Positions 1 to 5,830 of a DNA stretch of 21,484 nt are shown here, piece by piece. The notes below the pieces were generated by a model. It saw only the letters and a list, made by a program, of their open reading frames with translations. It was not told the DNA's origin and did not search any database. The stretch spans positions 1 through 21,484 of the forward strand of contig JAGUUJ010000067.1 of NCBI GenBank assembly GCA_020063525.1, in the 5' to 3' direction. The position numbers and the translations under genes were made by a program. The first letter of the stretch is position 1; every line of letters begins with the position of its first letter. This DNA comes from Candidatus Omnitrophota bacterium (GTDB lineage: Bacteria; Omnitrophota; Gorgyraeia; Gygaellales; Profunditerraquicolaceae).

Positions 1-818
1 AAATCATCTTCGTTTAATATTTCATCGCGGAATATATTAGTGACCGGCACCTCAGCAGTGGGAATAAGAAATAAATCATCGTCTTTTAACCGATACATAT
101 CCTCTTCTAATTTAGGAAGTTGTCCCGTTCCCGTCATTGACTGGCGATTTACCATAAAAGGAGGAAATACTTCGGTGTAACCATGTTTTTTAATATGTAA
201 ATCCAGCATAAAATTAATCAAAGCCCTTTCTAATCTTGCGCCCCAGCCTTTATATAGAATAAAATTTGAGCCGGTAATCTTTGCTGCGCGGCCAAAATCA
301 ATGATATCCAAATGCTGAGCTATTTCTATGTGCGTCAGAGGCTTAAAATCAACCCGTTCGACTCGCTTCGCTCGCTCAGGGTTGATGGTGAGCGAAGCCG
401 CCAAAGGCGGCTGAGTCGAACCATCAAATTTGGGCAACTCACCCCACGAGCGCACTGTCTTTTTGCAGGAGGCATTGCCGACAGGAACTGAAGAATGCGG
501 TATATTAGGAATGACTAATAATGATTTATCCAATTCCGCATTGATTTCTTTCAGCTTATCCTCTAACTGGTCAATTCTGTCTGCGGTTTTCTTCATTGAG
601 GCAATCTTAACTTTCGCGTCTTTCTTCGCTTTTAATAAAGCGCTGATTTCATCGTTCGCCTTATTTTTTTCTGCTCTTAAGTCTTCAACTTCTCCCAAGG
701 CTTTGCGCCGGGAATCATCGAGTTTAATCAAGCTCTCCAGATCTAATTTTAATCCGCGGTCTTTAATTGACTTCTTGACTGCGTCCGGATTTTCGCGAAT
801 GAATTTTATGTCTAACAT
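1..818 (-). CDS. serS: Seryl-tRNA synthetase, 5' part (C-terminus off window), with in-frame 25-codon repeat insertion
   Basis: Charges tRNA-Ser (and tRNA-Sec) with serine in the cytoplasm. About 272 codons are visible, from an ATG at 818 to the window edge. The protein begins [17 protein letters not shown], continues with the long charged coiled-coil arm (about residues 30-100), and then enters the class II catalytic core with motif-1 residues [16 protein letters not shown], then TGTGQLPK and the PTAEVP motif. The ATP-binding motifs 2 and 3 lie outside. Between PKFD and FKPLTH, where relatives run straight on, there are 25 extra residues encoded by a palindromic repeat (348-427); the frame stays open on both sides. 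No Shine-Dalgarno sequence precedes the start, because another repeat (833-863) occupies the rtcB-serS gap. The family call is certain; whether the protein is fully active with the insert is not known. Confidence 0.96.
   Translation of the reverse strand, partial: MLDIKFIRENPDAVKKSIKDRGLKLDLESLIKLDDSRRKALGEVEDLRAEKNKANDEISALLKAKKDAKVKIASMKKTADRIDQLEDKLKEINAELDKSLLVIPNIPHSSVPVGNASCKKTVRSWGELPKFDGSTQPPLAASLTINPERAKRVERVDFKPLTHIEIAQHLDIIDFGRAAKITGSNFILYKGWGARLERALINFMLDLHIKKHGYTEVFPPFMVNRQSMTGTGQLPKLEEDMYRLKDDDLFLIPTAEVPVTNIFRDEILNEDD
348..427 (-). repeat. Palindromic repeat element inserted in frame within serS
   Basis: The 75-base insert is bounded by direct repeats ATCAA at 348-352 and 423-427, like a 5-base target duplication. 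It contains an inverted repeat ATCAACCC (348-355) / GGGTTGAT (379-386) around a 23-base core (356-378), read on the minus strand as TGAGCGAGCG...GAGTCGAAC. The rest (387-422) holds a hairpin GCCGCC-TTT-GGCGGC (397-411 region) and a second, inverted, broken copy of the core ending in TTCGACTC/GAGTCGAA. The same core occurs at 13872-13894. It encodes about 25 residues of SerS (GST...RVD) without a stop. Confidence 0.85.
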
Positions 819-832
819 ATTGCTATCATTTT

Positions 833-863
833 TAGGGACAGTCCCCTTCGGGGACAGTCCCTA
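833..863. repeat. Double GGGACAGTCCC hairpin in the rtcB-serS gap
   Basis: TAGGGACAGTCCCC, a TTC loop, then GGGGACAGTCCCTA: a near-perfect inverted repeat whose arms are each themselves palindromic around one base. It fills most of the 48-base gap between the rtcB stop and the serS start. A single-unit relative lies between lpxA and lpxI (5030-5044). It could fold in the transcript; there is no T-run after it on the minus strand, so a simple intrinsic terminator is unlikely. Confidence 0.85.
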
Positions 864-866
864 CTT

Positions 867-2327
867 CTAACCCTTGATTACTCCCAGAGGCCGCATGCGG
901 CATACGCGCTTGGAAATCCCGACGTTATGCACTACATTTACAACTTCATTTACATCTTTATACGCTTCCGGCGCCTCTTCAACAATAGTTCCCCGGCCGG
1001 ATGCCTTAACCATTATACCCTTAGATTCCAATTCTTTCAATAGCGCATCTAGATTTATGGATTTAGTAGCAGCAGTGCGGGATTTCAGTCTTCCGGCGCC
1101 ATGGCACGTCGAGCCGAACGTCTCCTCTATTGCCTTTTGTGTACCTACAAGTAAATAGGAATTCCTTCCCATGTCGCCCGGGATAATCACCGGTTGACCT
1201 GTCTTCTTATATCTTGGCGGTAATGCCGGATGGCCCGGACCGAATGCGCGCGTAGCGCCTTTACGGTGAACGCATAAAGTTTTTTCTTTGTCATCAATAA
1301 TATATTTTTCGAGCTTGGCAATATTATGCGCCACATCATAAATTAAATACATCCCCATTTTCTCCCATGGCATGCCAAAAACTTTCTCAAATACTTTGCG
1401 TGTAAGATGCATCAAACACTGCCGGTTTGCCCAGGCATAGTTAGCCGCGCATTTCATTGCGCCAAGGTAGTTTTTCCCTTCAGGAGAATTAACTGGCGCA
1501 CAGGCAAGTTGCCGGTCAGGAACATTGATATTGTATTTCTGCAAACAATGAATCATACTTTTTGTGTAATCATCACAAACCTGATAACCCAGACCCCGCG
1601 AACCAGAATGTATCATTATAGTTACCTGGCCTAAGGTAAGCTCGAATTCATCGCAAATATCGCGGTCATAAAGCTGGTCGATAACTTGGATCTCTAAAAA
1701 GTGGTTCCCTGAACCCAAAGTGCCGGATTGGGCCTTACCTCTTTCATATGCCCTATCCGAAACACAAGAAGGGTCTGCGCCCTGTATGGCGCCGTATTCT
1801 TCGGTGCATTCCAAATCCTCTTCAGTTCCGTATCCTTTATCTACTGCCCATTTCGAACCCTTGAACAAGATTTCCTTTTCTTCTCTTGCACTTACCCTTA
1901 TATCACCCTTTGAACCCACTCCGGCAGGTACATCCGAGAATAATGTATAGACTAAATCCTTTATTCTATCTTTTATCTCTTCGTATTGGAAGTTGGTTTT
2001 TAACATCCTGACGCCGCAGTTTATGTCAAAACCTACGCCACCGGGAGAAATAACCCCGCCCTGCTCAATATCCGTCGCTGCCACGCCGCCGATAGAAAAA
2101 CCGTATCCCCAATGGATATCTGGCATGGCTAAAGAAGCATTGACAATTCCTGGCAAAAATGCCACATTTGCGACTTGCTCAAGTGCTTTATCATGCCGGA
2201 TATCCTTTAATAATTTTTCATCCGCATAGATAATGCCCGGCACGCGCATACCGGGCTTATATGACTTGGGTATCCGCCAGCGATAATCATCAATCTTCTC
2301 TAAAGGTCCTTGCCAGATATCAGACAT
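867..2327 (-). CDS. rtcB: RNA-splicing ligase RtcB
   Basis: GTP-dependent, manganese-dependent RNA ligase that joins a 2',3'-cyclic phosphate or 3'-phosphate end to a 5'-OH, used in tRNA/RNA repair. The 486-residue protein matches the family's usual length (about 480). The metal-site residues can be placed by alignment to known RtcB: D101 and C104 in GFDINCG, H209 in SGNHFLE, H240 in IHSGSRG and H334 in DVAHN. The guanylated histidine is H409 in STCHGAGR. I chose the ATG at 2327 over an adjacent upstream TTG because GAGGTGA lies 7 bases before it. It overlaps the end of archease by 8 bases, so the two are translationally coupled. The stop is TAG, followed two codons later by an in-frame TAG from the repeat at 833-863. 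Very sure of the family. Confidence 0.97.
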   Translation of the reverse strand: MSDIWQGPLEKIDDYRWRIPKSYKPGMRVPGIIYADEKLLKDIRHDKALEQVANVAFLPGIVNASLAMPDIHWGYGFSIGGVAATDIEQGGVISPGGVGFDINCGVRMLKTNFQYEEIKDRIKDLVYTLFSDVPAGVGSKGDIRVSAREEKEILFKGSKWAVDKGYGTEEDLECTEEYGAIQGADPSCVSDRAYERGKAQSGTLGSGNHFLEIQVIDQLYDRDICDEFELTLGQVTIMIHSGSRGLGYQVCDDYTKSMIHCLQKYNINVPDRQLACAPVNSPEGKNYLGAMKCAANYAWANRQCLMHLTRKVFEKVFGMPWEKMGMYLIYDVAHNIAKLEKYIIDDKEKTLCVHRKGATRAFGPGHPALPPRYKKTGQPVIIPGDMGRNSYLLVGTQKAIEETFGSTCHGAGRLKSRTAATKSINLDALLKELESKGIMVKASGRGTIVEEAPEAYKDVNEVVNVVHNVGISKRVCRMRPLGVIKG

Positions 2328-2736
2328 CAAAAATCACCTCTGCTTGCCAACCACCTGAGCTCTTTTCTAACTTTAACTCATGATAAGTGGCTGCTTTAAT
2401 CTCTGTGTTTACTTTATAATTCTTGATATCTTCGCCCATTGCCACAGCCTGCAAGGTATTCTTATCTACTTTATTTATTTGAAAACCGGAAAATATCAGC
2501 TCTTTTGTGGCGGATAAAGAAAGCAGTTCGTTTAACCAATTTACAAAGAGTTCTTCTAAATTATCTGCCTTCTGCTTTATTTTTATTTCTGCCTGTTTCT
2601 TAATTTCTGGTTCTTTTTTCTCAGCAATGATATCAAACATCGCCGCTGCAGCATTTCGAAATAATTCCTTCAAATCACTGCCTTTGACTCTAATACCTAT
2701 ATCTGCAGTATGTTCAATAAGTTCGTAGGTTTTCAC
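2320..2736 (-). CDS. Archease (RtcB activator)
   Basis: Small acidic protein that speeds RtcB guanylation and multiple turnover. The 138-residue product shows the family signatures EHTADIGIRVKG at the N-terminus, NWLNELL in the middle and KAATYHEL...WQAEVIFDV at the C-terminus, with the conserved Asp near residue 12 and the C-terminal Asp that bind metal in known archeases. The start is GTG at 2736, fixed by alignment of MKTYELIEHTAD with family N-termini. It lies only 14 bases after the CCA end of tRNA-Lys and has no Shine-Dalgarno sequence, so its mRNA is probably freed by tRNA 3'-end processing. It overlaps rtcB by 8 bases, which fits joint action in one complex. Confidence 0.95.
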   Translation of the reverse strand: MKTYELIEHTADIGIRVKGSDLKELFRNAAAAMFDIIAEKKEPEIKKQAEIKIKQKADNLEELFVNWLNELLSLSATKELIFSGFQINKVDKNTLQAVAMGEDIKNYKVNTEIKAATYHELKLEKSSGGWQAEVIFDV

Positions 2737-2750
2737 GGGCGGATTTTAAA

Positions 2751-2826
2751 TGGTGGGCCATGTAGGAGTCGAACCTACGACCTTGACATTAAGAGTGTCC
2801 TGCTCCGCCAATTGAGCTAATGGCCC
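2751..2826 (-). tRNA. tRNA-Lys (anticodon CTT)
   Basis: Folded by hand on the minus strand: acceptor GGGCCAT pairs with ATGGCCC, D stem GCTC/GAGC, anticodon loop CTCTTAA giving CTT (reads AAG), T arm GTAGG-TTCGACT-CCTAC, discriminator A, and an encoded CCA (2751-2753). The anticodon stem has one end mismatch (G27-A43). Unlike the other two tRNAs here it carries CCA in the gene. The archease gene starts 14 bases downstream. Confidence 0.95.
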
Positions 2827-2869
2827 TAACCTGTCAATTTTTATTATTTTATCCTTCTAAATATAAACT

Positions 2870-2898
2870 ATTTTATCTTAAAATATGCGAGTTTGCAA
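2870..2898 (-). promoter_or_regulatory. Possible promoter for tRNA-Lys and archease-rtcB-serS
   Basis: On the minus strand a -35-like TTGCAA (2893-2898), a 17-base spacer and a -10-like TAAAAT (2870-2875) lie in a very AT-rich 89-base gap between the two tRNAs. The start would fall about 35-40 bases before tRNA-Lys. The -35 half also sits in a small hairpin (TTTGC/GCAAA). Matches are moderate, and such AT-rich sequence gives chance hits. Confidence 0.35.
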
Positions 2899-2915
2899 TC
2901 GCAAATTTAAAAAAA

Positions 2916-2989
2916 TGCGCCCAGCAGGAATTGAACCTGCAACATCCAGTTCCGAAGACTGGCGCTCTATCCAATTGAGCTATGGGCGC
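2916..2989 (-). tRNA. tRNA-Arg (anticodon TCG)
   Basis: Folded by hand: acceptor GCGCCCA/TGGGCGC, D stem GCTC/GAGC, anticodon stem CCAGT/ACTGG with loop CTTCGGA giving TCG (reads CGA), T arm GCAGG-TTCAATT-CCTGC, discriminator A. CCA is not encoded (the gene is followed by TTTTT on the minus strand), so it must be added after transcription. It sits 89 bases before tRNA-Lys on the same strand. Confidence 0.95.
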
Positions 2990-2997
2990 AACTATTT

Positions 2998-3057
2998 GGG
3001 GACACCCTTCCGATTGGATTCAAAGACGTCCCTCGATTAGGTATAAAGACGTCCCTA
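2998..3057. repeat. Two tandem 23-base GGGACGTC repeats plus GGGGACAC flank
   Basis: Units at 3011-3033 and 3034-3056 differ at 4 of 23 positions; both end in AAAGACGTCCCT on the plus strand (minus strand AGGGACGTCTTT). The preceding GGGGACAC (2998-3005) looks like a half-unit. The minus-strand TAG at its edge (3055-3057) is the stop codon of the radical SAM gene. It resembles the TAGGGAC repeats at 833-863 and 5030-5044. Two units only; not a CRISPR. Confidence 0.8.
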
Positions 3058-3774
3058 GATAAGTTCGCACTTATCGCCTAATATTTCCTTAAACTTCATG
3101 AGCTTCTTCTTATCTACGGCTAAAACATTATCTTCTGCGGTTGTGCGCACCGAAGAATTAAGCTGAACTTTATCGGGATTTATCTTATCAATGATATCCT
3201 TCAATTTCCTGATATGGGCCAAATCGTCATTTATACCCTTAATCAACATTACCTCAAGCCAAATCTTACCTTTAAATTCCTTTCTTAAGCCTATTAAGCC
3301 GTTTATTATGTCTTCTACGTTTATGCCTTCTTTGGGCCGGTCAACCTTTGTAAATATTTCAGGGGTAACTGCATCTAAGGATGGAATTATTAAATCCGCG
3401 CAAGACAACGCCTGGCGCACCGCAGTTACATTCAATAAGGAAGCATTGGTGATAATCGCTACAGGCACAGCAGTAATTTTTTTTATTTCTGCGATTAATT
3501 GGCCTATTTTAATATTTAATGTGGGTTCGCCTGAACCTGAAAAAGTAATATAATTTAAATCCTTTGCCTCTAAAGTATTATTTTGCAGCCAGAGCTTTAA
3601 TTCATTGATGATTTCTTGTATCGGGATGTATTCTTTTCTCTCGGTCGTCGTACCTATCGACTTACCCAACTGGCAATAAATACAGTTAAAACTACATACT
3701 TTATATGGAGTTAACGTTATACCTAAAGATAAACCTAATCTGCGTGATTTTAATGGTCCGTATATGTATTTCAT
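3055..3774 (-). CDS. Radical SAM protein (COG0731-like)
   Basis: A 239-residue radical SAM enzyme that should bind a 4Fe-4S cluster and cleave S-adenosylmethionine; the substrate is unknown. The cluster motif CxxxCxxC is seen at C27, C31 and C34 (KVCSFNCIYCQLG), preceded by the family signature YGPLKSRRLGLSLGI and followed by the glycine-rich SAM segment TFSGSGEPTLN. This N-terminus resembles the COG0731 group, which is related to wyosine-type enzymes but in bacteria has no settled function. I chose the ATG at 3774, preceded by AAGGTGG, over an upstream in-frame start at 3846, because the extra 24 residues would be encoded by the hairpin repeat at 3811-3841. Its stop codon TAG is formed by the repeat at 2998-3057. 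It is probably co-transcribed with the upstream CBM48 gene. Confidence 0.9.
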   Translation of the reverse strand: MKYIYGPLKSRRLGLSLGITLTPYKVCSFNCIYCQLGKSIGTTTERKEYIPIQEIINELKLWLQNNTLEAKDLNYITFSGSGEPTLNIKIGQLIAEIKKITAVPVAIITNASLLNVTAVRQALSCADLIIPSLDAVTPEIFTKVDRPKEGINVEDIINGLIGLRKEFKGKIWLEVMLIKGINDDLAHIRKLKDIIDKINPDKVQLNSSVRTTAEDNVLAVDKKKLMKFKEILGDKCELI

Positions 3775-3810
3775 AGCACAAAAAAACCACCTTATTTTGG
3801 TATTAGGTAT

Positions 3811-3841
3811 GGGTGTTGGGTTAAACCTAAACCCAACACCC
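3811..3841. repeat. Perfect 12-base inverted repeat before the radical SAM gene
   Basis: GGGTGTTGGGTT (3811-3822), a 7-base loop, and AACCCAACACCC (3830-3841), with a further GGGTGTCG-like part copy next to it. It lies between the CBM48 gene and the radical SAM gene, about 36 bases before the latter's start. No T-run follows directly on the minus strand, so a standard terminator is not supported. It may be a repeat element or a transcript-stabilising hairpin. Confidence 0.75.
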
Positions 3842-3879
3842 GACACCCAAAATCAAAAGGTGGGAGTAATCTCTCTATT

Positions 3880-4155
3880 TTACTTTATTTCTACGGTGCA
3901 GTTTTGAGTACCAAAGGAGTTAGAAACGCAAGAAGTACAATGGGGATCGTTAAGCCAGGAACCGTCAACAAAAAATTTATATTCGTGTCTACCCGGTTTC
4001 AGATTAACCTTTGCTATCCAATTGCCCTTAGAATCTTTTTTCGCAGTCAACATCCTGGTATCCCAATTGTTAAAGTTCCCTGCGAGACTGACCCTTTTTG
4101 CCTGTGGCGCATAAATCTTAAATTCTATTGGTTTTGACCTCGTTAATGCTGCCAT
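3880..4155 (-). CDS. Small stand-alone glycogen-binding (CBM48/AMPK-type) protein
   Basis: A 91-residue protein that is a single carbohydrate-binding domain of the AMPK-beta/isoamylase early-set (CBM48) type. The signature is clear: FKIYAPQAKRVSLAGNFNNWD, then KVNLKPGRHEYKFFVDGSW and a NDPHC...NSFGTQNCTVEI ending. The conserved aromatic and Asn/Trp residues that contact glucan chains are present. There is no signal peptide and no enzyme domain, so it likely acts in the cytoplasm, perhaps recruiting a partner to glycogen; this is inference. The ATG at 4155 has an excellent GGAGGG site just before it, and the gene has its own near-consensus promoter (4179-4206), so it may be expressed strongly and apart from the lpx genes. 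Confidence 0.9.
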   Translation of the reverse strand: MAALTRSKPIEFKIYAPQAKRVSLAGNFNNWDTRMLTAKKDSKGNWIAKVNLKPGRHEYKFFVDGSWLNDPHCTSCVSNSFGTQNCTVEIK

Positions 4156-4178
4156 AATACCCTCCTTTTCTACAATTA

Positions 4179-4206
4179 TTTATACACGACAATACAGAAC
4201 TGTCAA
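4179..4206 (-). promoter_or_regulatory. Sigma-70-type promoter for the CBM48 gene
   Basis: On the minus strand a perfect -35 TTGACA (4201-4206), a 16-base spacer and a -10 TATAAA (4179-4184), about 24 bases upstream of the ATG, with GGAGGG in between. It begins just after the lpxI stop codon. This is the best promoter match I see in the window and would start a new transcription unit here. Confidence 0.7.
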
Positions 4207-4216
4207 GATTTTTCTT

Positions 4217-5020
4217 TTACACCGCTACTATAGAAATACCCTTTTTATCTGCTAGTTCGACGCTCGCTTCTTTATCCATAAAGATTGTCTTTCCTGCCTC
4301 AATAGCAAGACAGGTACCTTTTGCCCTTATAAGATTCTTTACTGTATTTAAGCCCACTACCGGCATATCAAAACGCGCATCCTGCATAGGCTTACTTACC
4401 TTAACTACTACAAAATTATCCCTGGCAATCTTACCCGCGCGCCGGATAAGATTATCAGTTCCTTCCAAAGCCTCAACCGCTACTATTGCCTTATGTTTCA
4501 CCGCTACGGTCTGGCCTATATCCAAATAAGCAATCGCTTTTGCTAATTTCGACCCGAAATATACATCTTCCCATTCACTAAAATTAGGCGCTCTCTTTGT
4601 AAGCGTTCCCTGCTTAGGCAGAAGCTCTTCAATAAAGGTCGTGGAATCTATTAATTCAAAACCCGACGCATTTAATTTTTCTGCCATTGCCCCGAATATC
4701 GTATCTGCCCTTTTATCTTTTATACTTGTAAGTAAATCTTTAAGTTGCGGGTCTTTATCTATTTCCTTACTGAATAATCTGTGCGGGCTTATCTGGCCGG
4801 CCATAGCTATCTTGGTTATGCCTTCGTTTTTAAATATTTCAAACAATCTACTGAATTCACCGAGGCTTATCCAGTAGATTTTATCCACGTATTTTCTTAG
4901 CTTATGAGATGTGTCGCCTTTTATGGCAACTGCCACAATATGACAGTTTCTTTTCTTTGCGGCTTCAGAAAACAGAATAGGAAACCTTCTATTTCCTGCA
5001 ATCAAACCAATCTTTTCCAT
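4217..5020 (-). CDS. lpxI: UDP-2,3-diacylglucosamine diphosphatase LpxI
   Basis: Hydrolyses UDP-2,3-diacyl-glucosamine to lipid X and UMP, the fourth step of lipid A synthesis; it replaces LpxH in many bacteria. The 267-residue length fits the family. Visible signatures are the N-terminal IGLIAGNRRFPILFSEAAKK, the AMAGQISPHRLF segment and the C-terminal QDARFDMPVVGLNT with the Asp region linked to catalysis in studied LpxI. The start at 5020 gives the normal N-terminus, but no Shine-Dalgarno sequence is present: the 21 bases between the lpxA stop and this ATG hold the repeat at 5030-5044. It ends the envelope cluster; lpxB is not in the window. Confidence 0.94.
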   Translation of the reverse strand: MEKIGLIAGNRRFPILFSEAAKKRNCHIVAVAIKGDTSHKLRKYVDKIYWISLGEFSRLFEIFKNEGITKIAMAGQISPHRLFSKEIDKDPQLKDLLTSIKDKRADTIFGAMAEKLNASGFELIDSTTFIEELLPKQGTLTKRAPNFSEWEDVYFGSKLAKAIAYLDIGQTVAVKHKAIVAVEALEGTDNLIRRAGKIARDNFVVVKVSKPMQDARFDMPVVGLNTVKNLIRAKGTCLAIEAGKTIFMDKEASVELADKKGISIVAV

Positions 5021-5029
5021 ATTAATTTT

Positions 5030-5044
5030 TAGGGACAGTCCCTA
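5030..5044. repeat. Single TAGGGACAGTCCCTA palindrome between lpxA and lpxI
   Basis: A 15-base palindrome with one central base, a one-unit relative of the double hairpin at 833-863. On the minus strand its first three bases are the TAG stop codon of lpxA, and the same TAAAAAT that follows the other copy follows here, leading into the lpxI start. Confidence 0.8.
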
Positions 5045-5824
5045 TTTACGACAGGAGCGGACTATTCCTCTCTGAGAGTTTTTTATAAAATTGACGAGGT
5101 AAGAAACTTCGTTACCGGACGGTACTTCTTGCTCTACCTTTTCTAATGCGTGTCTTGTGGTGAGACCTGTATTAAAGAATATTCTAAATGCCCGGTCAAG
5201 CTGCTCTATTGAATCCTTTGAGATGCTGTTACGTTTTAAACCGACAAGATTTAATCCGTATACACGCGCTGGATGGCCATCACAGGTAGAGTAAGGCGGG
5301 ATATCCTGCACCACCTTAGAACAGCCGCCGATGATAGAAAGCATGCCCACCCTGACAAATTGATGTATGGCAACCAACCCGCCTACAACTGCTTTATCCT
5401 CAATTGTTACATGGCCTGCCAGGGTACCGTTGTTGGCGATGACACAATTATTGCCTACCACACAGTCATGTGCAATGTGTGAATAAGCCATAAAAAGGTT
5501 ATCGTTGCCGACAATAGTCTTACTGCCCTCTCCTGTTCCGGGATTAAAGGTAGAATACTCGCGGATGATATTATTATTGCCAATCACCAAAAAACTCTTC
5601 TCGCCTTTATATTTTAAATCCTGCGGCCGGCTTCCGACAACGGCGCCGGTAAAAATCTCGCAACCGCGACCGATAGTGGTATTGCCCTCAATAACACAAT
5701 GAGCATGAATCGATGTCGCCTTACCTATTGCGACCTTATCGCCTATAATAGCATAAGGGCCGACTTGGATATCGTCGGCCAATTTCGCTTTCTTAGAAAC
5801 TATGGCTGTAGGATGTATCTGCAT
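5042..5824 (-). CDS. lpxA: UDP-N-acetylglucosamine acyltransferase LpxA
   Basis: First step of lipid A synthesis: moves a 3-hydroxyacyl chain from ACP to the 3-OH of UDP-GlcNAc. The 260-residue protein is a left-handed beta-helix of hexapeptide repeats (about residues 1-185) followed by a helical C-terminus. The catalytic His is H119 in SHIAHDCVVGN (H125 in E. coli). IGGCSKVVQDIPPYS and GLNLVGLKRN are typical LpxA. The end SQRGIVRSCRK followed by TAG is close to normal, but the stop lies in the repeat at 5030-5044, so the last few residues may have been altered by that insertion. It starts 6 bases after the lpxC-fabZ stop, with GGTTAGGG upstream. Confidence 0.96.
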   Translation of the reverse strand: MQIHPTAIVSKKAKLADDIQVGPYAIIGDKVAIGKATSIHAHCVIEGNTTIGRGCEIFTGAVVGSRPQDLKYKGEKSFLVIGNNNIIREYSTFNPGTGEGSKTIVGNDNLFMAYSHIAHDCVVGNNCVIANNGTLAGHVTIEDKAVVGGLVAIHQFVRVGMLSIIGGCSKVVQDIPPYSTCDGHPARVYGLNLVGLKRNSISKDSIEQLDRAFRIFFNTGLTTRHALEKVEQEVPSGNEVSYLVNFIKNSQRGIVRSCRK

Positions 5825-5830
5825 ATTGCC

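Noticed and set aside
1..818. serS as a pseudogene because of the repeat insertion
   Set aside because: The insert is exactly 25 codons without a stop, and the conserved motifs on both sides are intact.
833..863. Intrinsic terminator after rtcB
   Set aside because: The hairpin is stable, but no T-run follows on the minus strand and serS starts right after it.
430..870. Open frame of 146 codons on the plus strand
   Set aside because: It lies opposite serS and has no family signature; the minus-strand frame encodes a clear SerS.
874..2229. Several plus-strand open frames opposite rtcB
   Set aside because: They are antisense shadows of a well-conserved gene, without recognisable motifs or ribosome sites.
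2829..2836. TTGACA next to tRNA-Lys as its promoter -35
   Set aside because: It lies only a few bases before the tRNA 5' end, and a start from it would fall inside the tRNA.
3011..3056. Tandem 23-base units as a small CRISPR
   Set aside because: The units touch each other with no spacers, there are only two, and no cas gene is near.
3775..3846. 24-residue N-terminal extension of the radical SAM protein
   Set aside because: It is encoded by the hairpin repeat, and the ATG at 3774 has a ribosome site and the usual family N-terminus.
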